Part shown: piece by piece, positions 43,918 to 53,000 of the stretch
Layout of the letters: each line of letters opens with the position of its first letter
Position numbering within the stretch: the first letter of the stretch is position 1
The notes under the pieces: generated by a model
The model's database searches: none
What the model was told of the DNA's origin: nothing
What the model saw: only the letters and a program-made list of their open reading frames with translations
NCBI RefSeq assembly: GCF_900101595.1
Contig: NZ_FMYY01000001.1
Location: 182,735 to 246,734 of the forward strand
DNA length: 64,000 nucleotides
DNA from: Paenibacillus sp. cl123
GTDB taxonomy: Bacteria; Bacillota; Bacilli; Paenibacillales; NBRC-103111
Direction of reading: 5' to 3'
Position numbers and translations under genes: made by a program

Positions 43918-43982
43918 AATTGAACGGAGGCACTATCCACCCACGGCGGCAGCGGCTATAATAAATTTCACCAATTGAACGG
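43918..43982 (+). promoter_or_regulatory. Promoter region of the AraC regulator with a 10-bp direct repeat
   Basis: AATTGAACGG occurs at 43918-43927 and 43973-43982, 55 bp apart, on either side of a perfect -10 box TATAAT (43957-43962). A convincing -35 is not visible, which suits an activator-dependent promoter. The repeats may be binding sites. Confidence 0.4.
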
Positions 43983-43995
43983 GGGATCAGGGCAT

Positions 43996-46344
43996 ATGAG
44001 GCAGAGGGTACCCAATTACTTTATGAATATGATCGTTAAAATCACATTCTTCACAACGCTTATTGTGCTCATCCTGTCGGTCCTGCTGTACACAAGCTTC
44101 AGAAGCTACAATATTAAAGTCGTGAATCAGCTCAATGAATCGCTGATGCATCAGGTGATTCATAATGCCGAGCAGATTCATGCCTATATCCGCAGCTATT
44201 CCGTTTCGCTGACCGGGAACACCGATGTGAAAAATTTGATGTACGGAGAAAACTTATCCGTGTATGAAACGCTCGGCAGCATACGCGCCCTGGATCTGGC
44301 GCTCGAAGCGAACCCCTATATGGAATCCATGTATGTGTATAATGCGCGAAGCGATACCTACTATGTCATGGGGCCCAATCCGGTTATCCGCAAGGGAGGA
44401 GCTTTCGATCCGCAGATTGACGGCTTGTTGAAAGCAGGGACGCCTATTCCGCGCCTTACTCCTATCCCGAGATTCATCGCGCATACGGAAGAGCAGCCGA
44501 ACAAGGACGCGCAGGTATTTACCTATGTGCTGCCCGAATTTTTCCGGGATGGCAGTACCTTGAAAAGCGCTATCATCATTAATGTCAAAGTGGAGAGCTT
44601 CCTCAATAATGTGGCGGCGGACGGCACAAATACCATGGATATGAAAAGCTTGTGGTTTCTCGGCCGCGGAGGCGAGGTTTTTGCTCATACCGATCAGGAG
44701 CTGTTCTTACAGCATGTCGGCGAATTGGATTATGTGGGCCGAATTCTCCAATCCCCGCAGTCATCGGGATATTTCACCGCTCCGCTTGAGGGGACTACCT
44801 CTGTGGTGACCTATGTACACAGCGACCTGCTGGATTGGAAGCTGGTCGGAGTCACGCCTTACGATACCGTCGCCCGGACAGCGGAGCGCGTGAAAAGTCT
44901 GGCCATCGGTATCGGCGTCATTATGATGACGGCCTGCCTGATCGCCGCCGTGATCTTGACGCGCAACTTGTACGCGCCTGTACGTACGCTGCACAACAAG
45001 TTCAGTCCCCATATTCCGTCAGATGATCGCGCTGCCGGCAATAATAATGAATTCGAAATGATCTCGGAGGTATTCTCTACGACGCGCCATAAGCTGCTTG
45101 ATCTTCAGCAATTCAGAAACAGCAATTGGCTCGCGCTCAAGCAGAAGGCACTGGAAGATTTCATGCGCACCGGATTACCGCCGGCCCGAAATGAATACGA
45201 ATGGCTGCAAACGTATGCAGCCGGGATAAACCCGAACGGGCCATGGGCCGTTGTTGTTATACGGATCGACCGCTATGCCGATTTCTGCGAGAAGTACAGT
45301 GAGCCCGATCGCGCGCTGCTGCGCTATGCGCTGACGAATATTGCCGGGGAGATCTTACGGACAAGCTTCGCCTGTGAGACGTTGGATATGGGAGAAGACC
45401 GGGTTGCGGTTATCCTGAGCGTCGAGGAAGACGAGGGGGGCAAGGCGGGTCGGAGGGAATCGCTGACGGAGCTGCTGCAGCAAGCTCGGATGAGCTTTGA
45501 ACATTACTGCGGCTTTGCGTTCTCTGCCTTTGTCAGCGAAGCCGCAATGACGCTGCGCGAAATTCCATATTTATATCGTGACGCGCTGGAGTTGGCCCAC
45601 AACAGATTCAAAGCCGGGCACGGGTGCCTCTTATTCCGGGAGGAGAGCGAGCCTGCCGGGCCGGAATATTTCAATCTTAATCATCCCCTGGTCGACCAGC
45701 TGCTGGAGGGAATTCAAGAGGGCAAGCCGGACAAGGCCGGGGCAGCGTACGGCCTGCTGACGGAGCTGCTGCATCGGTGCGACTATGACAATATGATGTT
45801 CGCCGTCTCCTATTTGTCCTCTTCTATCTTCAACCTGCTGCATACGATGGAGAGCAATCGCACCGTTACGTTTGGACTTAGCTTCAGTGAATTCGACAGG
45901 AAGCTGAAGAGGATGGAGACGTTCACGGAGATGGACGCCGAATTTCGCCGATTGTTCGAGGCTATCGCCGGACGTATTCACCAGATTCCGAATGAAAAAA
46001 CCAAGCTTATCGTATCGGAGGCGCTTCGCTATATTGATGAGCATTATGCCGATAACGCGCTGTCGCCGCACCAAATCGCCGATTTGTTCAATTTGACCCC
46101 CGCTTATCTGAATAAGCTGTGCCGGGAGCGAACCTCGCATTCGCTGGGGGATTACATCACGCATGTCCGAGTCGAGAAGGCGAAACAGCTTCTGGGCGAA
46201 ACGAATCTGACGATCGACCAGATTATCGGACGGATCGGCTGGGAGAATAAAAAGTACTTCTTCCGCATCTTCAAAAAGCTGACAGGCGCGACGCCCACAG
46301 AGTACCGCTTGAAGCTTAATGTCGATCAGCTGAATGCTCCTTGA
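43996..46344 (+). CDS. Membrane AraC-family transcriptional regulator
   Basis: About 782 residues. Two transmembrane helices (about 10-32 and 295-318) flank an extracellular Cache-like sensor domain. A HAMP-like/linker segment, a GGDEF-like YesN-type middle region (about 400-560) and a C-terminal AraC/XylS DNA-binding domain (about 680-775) follow. The latter has two helix-turn-helix units, HQIADLFNLTPAYLNKLCRE and IDQIIGRIGWENKKYFFRIF, ending FKKLTGATPTEYRLKL. This one-component membrane architecture is common in Paenibacillus next to carbohydrate ABC genes. ATG 43996 is chosen (GGGGGAT upstream). It should activate the ABC operon 200 bp downstream in response to an external oligosaccharide. 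Confidence 0.9.
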   Translation: MRQRVPNYFMNMIVKITFFTTLIVLILSVLLYTSFRSYNIKVVNQLNESLMHQVIHNAEQIHAYIRSYSVSLTGNTDVKNLMYGENLSVYETLGSIRALDLALEANPYMESMYVYNARSDTYYVMGPNPVIRKGGAFDPQIDGLLKAGTPIPRLTPIPRFIAHTEEQPNKDAQVFTYVLPEFFRDGSTLKSAIIINVKVESFLNNVAADGTNTMDMKSLWFLGRGGEVFAHTDQELFLQHVGELDYVGRILQSPQSSGYFTAPLEGTTSVVTYVHSDLLDWKLVGVTPYDTVARTAERVKSLAIGIGVIMMTACLIAAVILTRNLYAPVRTLHNKFSPHIPSDDRAAGNNNEFEMISEVFSTTRHKLLDLQQFRNSNWLALKQKALEDFMRTGLPPARNEYEWLQTYAAGINPNGPWAVVVIRIDRYADFCEKYSEPDRALLRYALTNIAGEILRTSFACETLDMGEDRVAVILSVEEDEGGKAGRRESLTELLQQARMSFEHYCGFAFSAFVSEAAMTLREIPYLYRDALELAHNRFKAGHGCLLFREESEPAGPEYFNLNHPLVDQLLEGIQEGKPDKAGAAYGLLTELLHRCDYDNMMFAVSYLSSSIFNLLHTMESNRTVTFGLSFSEFDRKLKRMETFTEMDAEFRRLFEAIAGRIHQIPNEKTKLIVSEALRYIDEHYADNALSPHQIADLFNLTPAYLNKLCRERTSHSLGDYITHVRVEKAKQLLGETNLTIDQIIGRIGWENKKYFFRIFKKLTGATPTEYRLKLNVDQLNAP

Positions 46345-46356
46345 GCAAGCTTTGCA

Positions 46357-46388
46357 GCCTTTGAGCGTTCCGTTCGGAGGCTTTTTTT
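46357..46388 (+). terminator. Terminator of the AraC regulator gene
   Basis: GCCTTTGAGCG (46357-46367) pairs with CGTTCGGAGGC (46371-46381) through 11 positions (some G-U), followed by TTTTTTT. Confidence 0.8.
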
Positions 46389-46402
46389 GCGAAATGCCGC
46401 TG

Positions 46403-46443
46403 TTTCACACCATTTTGCATCCTGTACACCTCCGTTTTACACC
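46403..46443 (+). promoter_or_regulatory. Candidate regulator-binding direct repeats upstream of the ABC operon
   Basis: TTTCACACC (46403-46411) and TTTTACACC (46435-46443) are nearly identical and 32 bp apart, three helical turns, with a third partial copy GTACACC at 46424-46430 between them. The site lies upstream of the ABC permease gene and after the regulator's terminator. Confidence 0.45.
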
Positions 46444-46539
46444 AAATCGCCGATTTTGACCCTTACGTCCGGGCGCATTCCTGACATACGATGAGCTCAC
46501 GACAGGCAAGCCAAAATGAAGCAAAGAAGGTGTACATGT

Positions 46540-47514
46540 ATGAGCAAGGTCCAGCCTGCCATGAAGCTGCGGAGTCATGCAACGAAAAAGACGGCAGGCG
46601 TCCCCGGATGGTGGAAGCAATTCCGCAAAAACCGCTTTTTATTGATGCTGACGCTGCCCATGGTCCTCTTTATCTTCCTATTCAAATACGTTCCGATGTT
46701 CGGAGTCGTTGTTGCGTTTAAGCGCTTCCAATTTAATCGGGGCATATGGGGCAGCGAATGGATTGGCCTCAGCAACTTCAAGTTTCTTCTGGATTCACCC
46801 GATCTATGGCGCATCGTGAGGAATACGCTGGCGTTCAACTCCGTGTTCATCGTCTTAAATCTGGCGGGCGCGCTGTTGATTGCGCTGCTGCTTTATGAGA
46901 TTTCAAACAGGAGGCTGCTCAAGGCGTATCAGACGGTCATGTTTTTTCCTCATTTCCTTTCCTGGGTCGTCGTGGCTTATATGGCCTACGCATTCCTCAA
47001 TCCCCGATCCGGGATGATGAATCAGCTGCTGGAATGGATGGGCTACGCATCGCTGGATTACTACAATCTGGCGGGGCCATGGATATACATTCTGCCCATC
47101 GCCCAGTTGTGGAAAGAAATTGGGATGGGGGCGATTATTTATTACGCTGCGCTGATGGGAATAGACCCGACCTATTACGAGGCGGCCAAGATAGACGGGG
47201 CCAACAAGGTGCAGGTGCTGTTCTATGTGTCGCTGCCGTTCCTGTATCCGGTGATGACGATATTGACCATTCTGGCGATCGGGCAAATTCTGGAGGCCGA
47301 CTTCGGGTTATTCTACCAGCTGCCTATGAACTCAACAACGATCTATGCCACAACAGACGTCATAGATACGTATATATTCCGGGCTCTGACCGTAAACGGC
47401 GATATCGGGATGTCGGCTGCGACCGGCCTGATCAAGTCCTTGGTGGGCTTCATGCTCGTCATCGGAACGAATGCCCTCGTAAGAAAAATCAACTCGGATA
47501 ACGCGCTGTTCTAG
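46540..47514 (+). CDS. Sugar ABC transporter permease (LplB/YteP-type)
   Basis: About 324 residues with six membrane helices. YVPMFGVVVAFKRFQF is the typical N-terminal block of this family, and the EAA loop is YYEAAKIDGANKVQVLFYVSLP (about residues 213-234), with its Gly-Ala contact site for the ATPase. It follows the LplB/YteP/UgpA pattern for oligosaccharide import. The start ATG 46540 has AGAAGG 9 bp upstream; ATG 46516 in frame is less likely. No ABC ATPase gene lies in the locus, so a shared MsmX-type ATPase elsewhere must energise it, as in B. subtilis. Confidence 0.92.
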   Translation: MSKVQPAMKLRSHATKKTAGVPGWWKQFRKNRFLLMLTLPMVLFIFLFKYVPMFGVVVAFKRFQFNRGIWGSEWIGLSNFKFLLDSPDLWRIVRNTLAFNSVFIVLNLAGALLIALLLYEISNRRLLKAYQTVMFFPHFLSWVVVAYMAYAFLNPRSGMMNQLLEWMGYASLDYYNLAGPWIYILPIAQLWKEIGMGAIIYYAALMGIDPTYYEAAKIDGANKVQVLFYVSLPFLYPVMTILTILAIGQILEADFGLFYQLPMNSTTIYATTDVIDTYIFRALTVNGDIGMSAATGLIKSLVGFMLVIGTNALVRKINSDNALF

Positions 47515-47529
47515 GAAGGAGGTTCTCCC

Positions 47530-48423
47530 ATGCGGGCAACGATTGGGGAGCGCTGGTTCAACGGCTGTACGCACCTGTTCATGATTTTGCTGAGCGTCGC
47601 TTTTATTATTCCGATTATTTCGATCGTGTCCATATCTTTGTCGAGTGATGAGAACATCGCGCAATTCGGCTATCGGCTGCTGCCGGTCGAGGTCGACCTG
47701 GAGGCTTACCGCTTCATCTTCTCCACGCCTATGACGTTGTTCAATGCCTACAAAGTCACCATCATCATGTCAGCGGCAGGCACCTTCATCTCTCTGTTCA
47801 TGATATCGACCTGCGCTTACGCTTTGTCGCGCCGCGATTTCATTTATCGCCGTATCATTACGTTCTATCTGTTTTTTACGATGCTGTTCAGCGGCGGACT
47901 TGTCCCTTTTTATATCCTGATGACCAATTATTTGCATTTGCAGGATACGTATGCGGCTTTGATTATTCCGGTGCTCGGCAATGTCTGGTACGTTTTCCTG
48001 ATGCGAACGTTCTTCCAGCAGCTGCCTGAGGCGCTGGCCGAATCGGCCACCATAGACGGGGCTGGTGAGCTGCGTATTTATACAAGCATCATCCTGCCGC
48101 TTTCCAAGCCCGTGCTGGCGACGATCGGACTGATGCAGCTGCTGACGTATTGGAACTCCTGGTACCCGGCACTCCTGTTCGTATCGCAGAAGGACATGTA
48201 CCCGCTGCAATACTTGCTGCAGGTGATGCTGCAGAACATTAGCGAGATCACGAAAAACATGCAGGATAACGTCATGGTCGATCTGTCCGCCGCCGCCAAT
48301 TTGCCGACGGAAAATATGCGTATGGCGATGTGTATCCTGGCGATCGGTCCGATGCTTCTGGTATTCCCGTTCGTTCAGAAGTATTTCGCCAAGGGGCTTA
48401 CCGTTGGGTCGGTGAAGGGATAG
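47530..48423 (+). CDS. Sugar ABC transporter permease (LplC/YtcP-type)
   Basis: A 297-residue six-helix permease, partner of the preceding gene. Family blocks are IISIVSISLSSDENI, TMLFSGGLVPFYILMTNYL, and the EAA loop EALAESATIDGAGELRIYTSIILPL (about residues 171-195). It ends with FVQKYFAKGLTVGSVKG, the usual C-terminal signature. The start ATG 47530 follows AAGGAGG at a good distance, 16 bp after the first permease stop. It forms the heterodimeric channel with that protein. Confidence 0.93.
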   Translation: MRATIGERWFNGCTHLFMILLSVAFIIPIISIVSISLSSDENIAQFGYRLLPVEVDLEAYRFIFSTPMTLFNAYKVTIIMSAAGTFISLFMISTCAYALSRRDFIYRRIITFYLFFTMLFSGGLVPFYILMTNYLHLQDTYAALIIPVLGNVWYVFLMRTFFQQLPEALAESATIDGAGELRIYTSIILPLSKPVLATIGLMQLLTYWNSWYPALLFVSQKDMYPLQYLLQVMLQNISEITKNMQDNVMVDLSAAANLPTENMRMAMCILAIGPMLLVFPFVQKYFAKGLTVGSVKG

Positions 48424-48478
48424 CCTCGAATGAAACCCGGTTAGCTATTCGCTGTCATTTAAATAAGGAGGGGCTTAT

Positions 48479-49948
48479 ATGCAAAAGAAAAAGAAGTTGA
48501 GATGGGGATTGCCGCTGGCCAGTCTACTAATCACAGGTTCGGTGCTGGCAGCATGCTCCGGTGCGGATGCACCGAAGCAATCCCCGGCGGAAAGCACCGC
48601 CGAAGCCACGAAGGGGCCGCCGGAGAAGCTGATCTGGTACGTTCGCTACAGCGAGCCGGCGAATGCCAAAGCTGTGATAGCGAAGGCCAATGAACGGATT
48701 CAGAGCAAGATCAACGCGACGCTCGATCTGCGTTTTATTAATCCGGGCGATTACGATAACAAGATGCAGCTGATTATGGCCTCGGGAGAGGAGTATGATC
48801 TGGCCTTTACATCGGCCTGGGCCAATAATTACCTGAACAACGTCGATCGCGGGGCCTATATCCCGCTGGACGATATGCTGGCGAAGTACCCGGACCTCCA
48901 GTCGATCCTGCGGAAGGAAGTGTGGAACGCGGTTAAGGTCAAAGGCCACACCTACGGTATCCCGAATAATCAGATCATGGTCAGCCAGGATGGCGTATGG
49001 TTCAAGAAGGATATCGCCGAGAAATATGGGCTTGATGTCCAGCATGTGAAAAGTATCCAGGATCTTGGCCAAATCTATGCCGCCGTGAAGGAAAAGGAGC
49101 CGGCGCTTATACCGCTGCGAGCGGGCAGTGTTTCGCTTGGCTTCAACAGCTACGTGCCGAGTGTGGAAAACTTGTTCTCCGTCGATACGTCCACTTGGAA
49201 GGTGTATGACAAAACGCAAAATTACGTCGATGAATACAAAACGTTCAGAGAATGGTATCAGAAGGGGTATTTCCCGCAGGACGTCGCCACGCTGAAGGAC
49301 GAAACGAGTCTTATCAAGGCGGGTAAAATATTCAGCCGCTATGGCCGCCAGAAGCCCGGCGGCGACGCGGAGTTAAAAATAGCCTATGGCTTCGATGTTG
49401 TGCAGGCGGCGACGAGCAGCCCGATTATCGGTCGAAGCGCGGCCTTGTCCACGCTGACGGCGATCAGTGCTACCTCCAAGAAGCCGGAGCTGGCGATGAA
49501 GCTGATCCATCTGATCAATACCGACAAGGAGCTGATCAATCTATTGTCCTTCGGCATCGAAGGGACCGACTATATCAAAACCGGTGACAAGCGCATAGAG
49601 AAAAAAACCGGAAGCTATGAGCTGCCAAGCTGGATTCTGGGCAATGTATTCAATACCTATTTGCTCCCGGGACAGCCGGATGATGTATGGGAGCAGACGC
49701 AAAAGATCAACGAGACGGCACAGATCGATCCGCTGATTTCATTCAATTTTGACCGGACGAGTGTCGAGAATGAGATGGCTCGCCTGACGGCCATTGAAAA
49801 AGAATTTCAGCCGATCCTGGATAATGGGTTGGACGATACGGACAAGACGCTGAAGCTGCGTGAGGAGAAAATGAAAGCGGCGGGGTTCGACAAGGTGCTT
49901 GCCGAGGTTCAGCGTCAGTTGGACGAATGGAGGAAAACGCAGAAATAA
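48479..49948 (+). CDS. Sugar-binding lipoprotein of the ABC transporter (LplA/YtcQ-type)
   Basis: A 489-residue extracytoplasmic solute-binding protein. The signal peptide has a lipobox SVLAAC (Cys near residue 26). The mature protein has the family-1 fold: IWYVRYSEPANA, GDYDNKMQLIMASGEEYDLAFTS, YIPLDDMLAKYPDL and VWFKKDIAEKYGLDVQ. Its size (over 480 residues) and the two YtcP/YteP-type permeases upstream suit the LplA/YtcQ class, which carries oligosaccharides such as pectin or rhamnogalacturonan fragments. The GGAGG ribosome site is directly upstream. The ligand of this copy is unknown; the beta-helix protein downstream is the best clue. Confidence 0.92.
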   Translation: MQKKKKLRWGLPLASLLITGSVLAACSGADAPKQSPAESTAEATKGPPEKLIWYVRYSEPANAKAVIAKANERIQSKINATLDLRFINPGDYDNKMQLIMASGEEYDLAFTSAWANNYLNNVDRGAYIPLDDMLAKYPDLQSILRKEVWNAVKVKGHTYGIPNNQIMVSQDGVWFKKDIAEKYGLDVQHVKSIQDLGQIYAAVKEKEPALIPLRAGSVSLGFNSYVPSVENLFSVDTSTWKVYDKTQNYVDEYKTFREWYQKGYFPQDVATLKDETSLIKAGKIFSRYGRQKPGGDAELKIAYGFDVVQAATSSPIIGRSAALSTLTAISATSKKPELAMKLIHLINTDKELINLLSFGIEGTDYIKTGDKRIEKKTGSYELPSWILGNVFNTYLLPGQPDDVWEQTQKINETAQIDPLISFNFDRTSVENEMARLTAIEKEFQPILDNGLDDTDKTLKLREEKMKAAGFDKVLAEVQRQLDEWRKTQK

Positions 49949-49963
49949 GCTACGGTGATTTGC

Positions 49964-50006
49964 GCCGGAAGGTTTGTATCCCGTTGAGGATTACTGACCT
50001 TCCGGC
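49964..50006 (+). terminator. Inverted repeat after the binding-protein gene
   Basis: GCCGGAAGGT (49964-49973) pairs with ACCTTCCGGC (49997-50006), perfect 10 bp with a 23-nt loop. No strong T-run, so probably a weak or partial terminator that leaves some readthrough into the beta-helix gene. Confidence 0.55.
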
Positions 50007-50036
50007 TAATCCTATAATCCAATGAAGGGCGGATGA

Positions 50037-53000
50037 ATGATGATCATGGGTAAAGCAAAAGTACGCAAGCTGGCATGTTTGCTGGCTATTATGCTGGCGC
50101 TGCAGGGGTGGATGTTTCGTTACGAACTTGTAAGCGCTTCCTCTTCGGTCTATTATGTTTCAGTCAGCGGAAGCGACAGTACAGGCGACGGGAGTGAAGC
50201 GAACCCCTGGAGGACTGTGCAAAAAGCCGCTGACAGCATGGCGCCGGGAGACATCTGCTTCATCCGCGAGGGGGTGTACCGGGAGACGGTAACTCCCGTG
50301 CAATCCGGGACAGCGGAAGCCCCCATTACGTTCAGAAGCTATCCGGGGGAGACGGTCGTCATTAGCGGAGCCGATCCGCTCGTCGGGTGGACGGAGGACA
50401 CCGTCGCTCCCGGCGCCATTTTTAAAGCGCCGATGGCGTGGAGCCTGGGGGCCGGAAATCAGCTTTTCATAAACGGAGAGATGGCGGAGGAAGCCAGGTG
50501 GCCCAATAATACGGGGACGCGGCTGGAGCCGACACTGGCCGTGATGAGTGCGGGCAGCAATACCAGCCTGACCGATCCTCTGATTCCCGCGAACGTGGAT
50601 TGGGTGGGGGGAACCGTCTGGTTCGCCGGAGGAGCGGCATGGGTCGGCCAGGATAGCGTCATTACCGGCTTCAACCCGGCAACCGGCGTCTTGACCTATA
50701 CGTCTGCGCGGGCAAGCAATACCAATTATGACGCTCGCGTCGGTAATTCCTATTTTTTGTCCGGTGTTAAAGGTGCTCTTGATGCGGATAAGGAGTGGTG
50801 GTATGACAGCGCCAATCAAGAGCTTTACCTGCAGCCTCCTGCCGGAGCGGCCGTTACTAGCCTGCTGGTCGAAGCGAAGAAACGGCTTTACGGGTTTGAT
50901 GTATCGGGCAAGTCGCATATCCGGATAGAAGGAATCGATTTGTTCGCAGCCAGCATAAAGACCGATGACCAGACCAAGCATTTGCTGATCGACGACATGA
51001 AGGCTTCGTATATTTCCCATAACAGCCGCAATCCGCAGAGCAGTCCGAATGACAGCAATAACGGTCTTACGCTGAGAGGCGAATACAACGAAATCCGAAA
51101 CAGCGAGCTTGCCTACAGTTCAGGCAGCCTGCTGAATGTGAAGGGCGCGCATCATAAGATCGTCAACAACTACATGCATGACGGCAACTATGCCGGGACA
51201 TGGAACGGGTTAATCTCGGCGGCGGGCCGGGAGCACTACATCGGCTACAACACCTTGACCCGGTCGGGAAGAGACGTGATGAAGCTGGATAACCCCGATC
51301 AGATGATCGTGGAGCACAATGATCTCTCCTACGGAGGACTGGTGACCTACGACAGCGGTCTGATCTACACGGCGGGGGATGATGCGAGACGTTCCGAAAT
51401 TCGTTACAACACGCTTCACGATATGTATACGCACCTGGGGATGGGCATTTACACGGACAATCAGAGCAGCAACTTCATCATCCACCACAATGTCATCTGG
51501 AATGTGCCCCATGCGGACCCGATCCGCTTGAATTCTCCGAGCAACTACAATCTGGTGTTCAACAATACGGCGGGCACGAATACGAAAGGGATGGACACCT
51601 GGGCCATCGTATTCCGCGGCGACATGTTCGGGGATCGGGTATTTAACAATATATTCGCCGGAGGCGACATCAGCTTTGGGGATTCGACGGGAGTGGTCAC
51701 GGGGAACAATGTTGCGGCCGGACTCGATCCGCTGTTCGCAGATCCGCTTCAGCATGACTATCGTCTTCAGGCAGGATCGCCGGCTATTGATGCGGGACGC
51801 GTCATTCCTGCCATTACCGACGGGTACGCCGGCGCGGCGCCTGATGTCGGAGCCTACGAATACGGACAGCCGTTATTCCGAACGGGGCACGATTTTCTTG
51901 CGCAGCCGGCCATTGGCACTGTTATCAGAAGCATACCGCCCTATGTGAACTTGGTTCGAAACGGCGGCTTCGAGACAGGCACGCTGCAGGAATGGACATC
52001 GGTTTCCGGAATCGCCAGTCCCATCTATGCTTCCGGCGGCGCCTGGTCGTCCGAGACGGCAGCGATGCGGACGCAGAGCGGAGGTGTGCAGCTGAAGGGC
52101 TCGGGCTCCGAATTGGAGCAGACCGTTGCGGGCCTGGAGCCGAATACGCGTTATACATTCTCATTATGGACGAAGACGAGCTCGGCTTCGGCACAGGCGA
52201 CCTTCGGCGTGAGGGATTATGGCGGTGCGACCATCGGGCAGAGCGTCTACGGGGCAGATTGGATGCAGCGTACCCTTGACTTCACGACAGGACCTGCGCA
52301 TACGACGGCCACTGTTTTTCTTGGTCAGACGGGAAGCAGTGCCGGCGGCCCTGAATTAAAGGAGCTGGATACGCAGACGATGGCATCGACGACCTCGGCG
52401 GTTATGGAATACGATGCCACATCCTTTATTCAATCGCAAGCCAGCGGCGACGGCGCTGCGACCTTGAACATGAAGGGCGCCGGCAGCAGAACGACCTTCG
52501 CGCTAAAGCGAAGCGGAGACAAACAGCCGAAGCTGATCGTTACGGTGGCGGGCTCTTCGACACCGGTGGAAATCGGGGCGACGCACAGCGCAGGCGTGCG
52601 CAACCGCACCGGGACGACGGATGCGGATAGCAGTTTCACGAATCCGACCTCTTTCAATGCAGCTAATTGGAACAGCGGTTATCAGGAAGAATTTTATTTG
52701 AAATTCCCGTTGAATGAGCTCGCGGGAAGCCAGATTACGCATGTCAAGCTGAGATTGTACGCTACCGGGGCCGCGGCCGCCGGAGCGAAAAGTACGTTGT
52801 TCGGCCTGGATGATGACAACTGGTCGGAATCGTCGCTGACCTGGAACAACAAGCCGCAGGCTTTGGAGATGACGGTCAGCTATGATGATATCGGCGTGAT
52901 TTTGCCGCTGGAGCACCGGTCAGAGGCTGATGCGCTCCGGGATGTTATTCTCGCCTCGCAAGTCATACATGCCAGGGCTTTGGCCGAAGATGAGTTTTCC

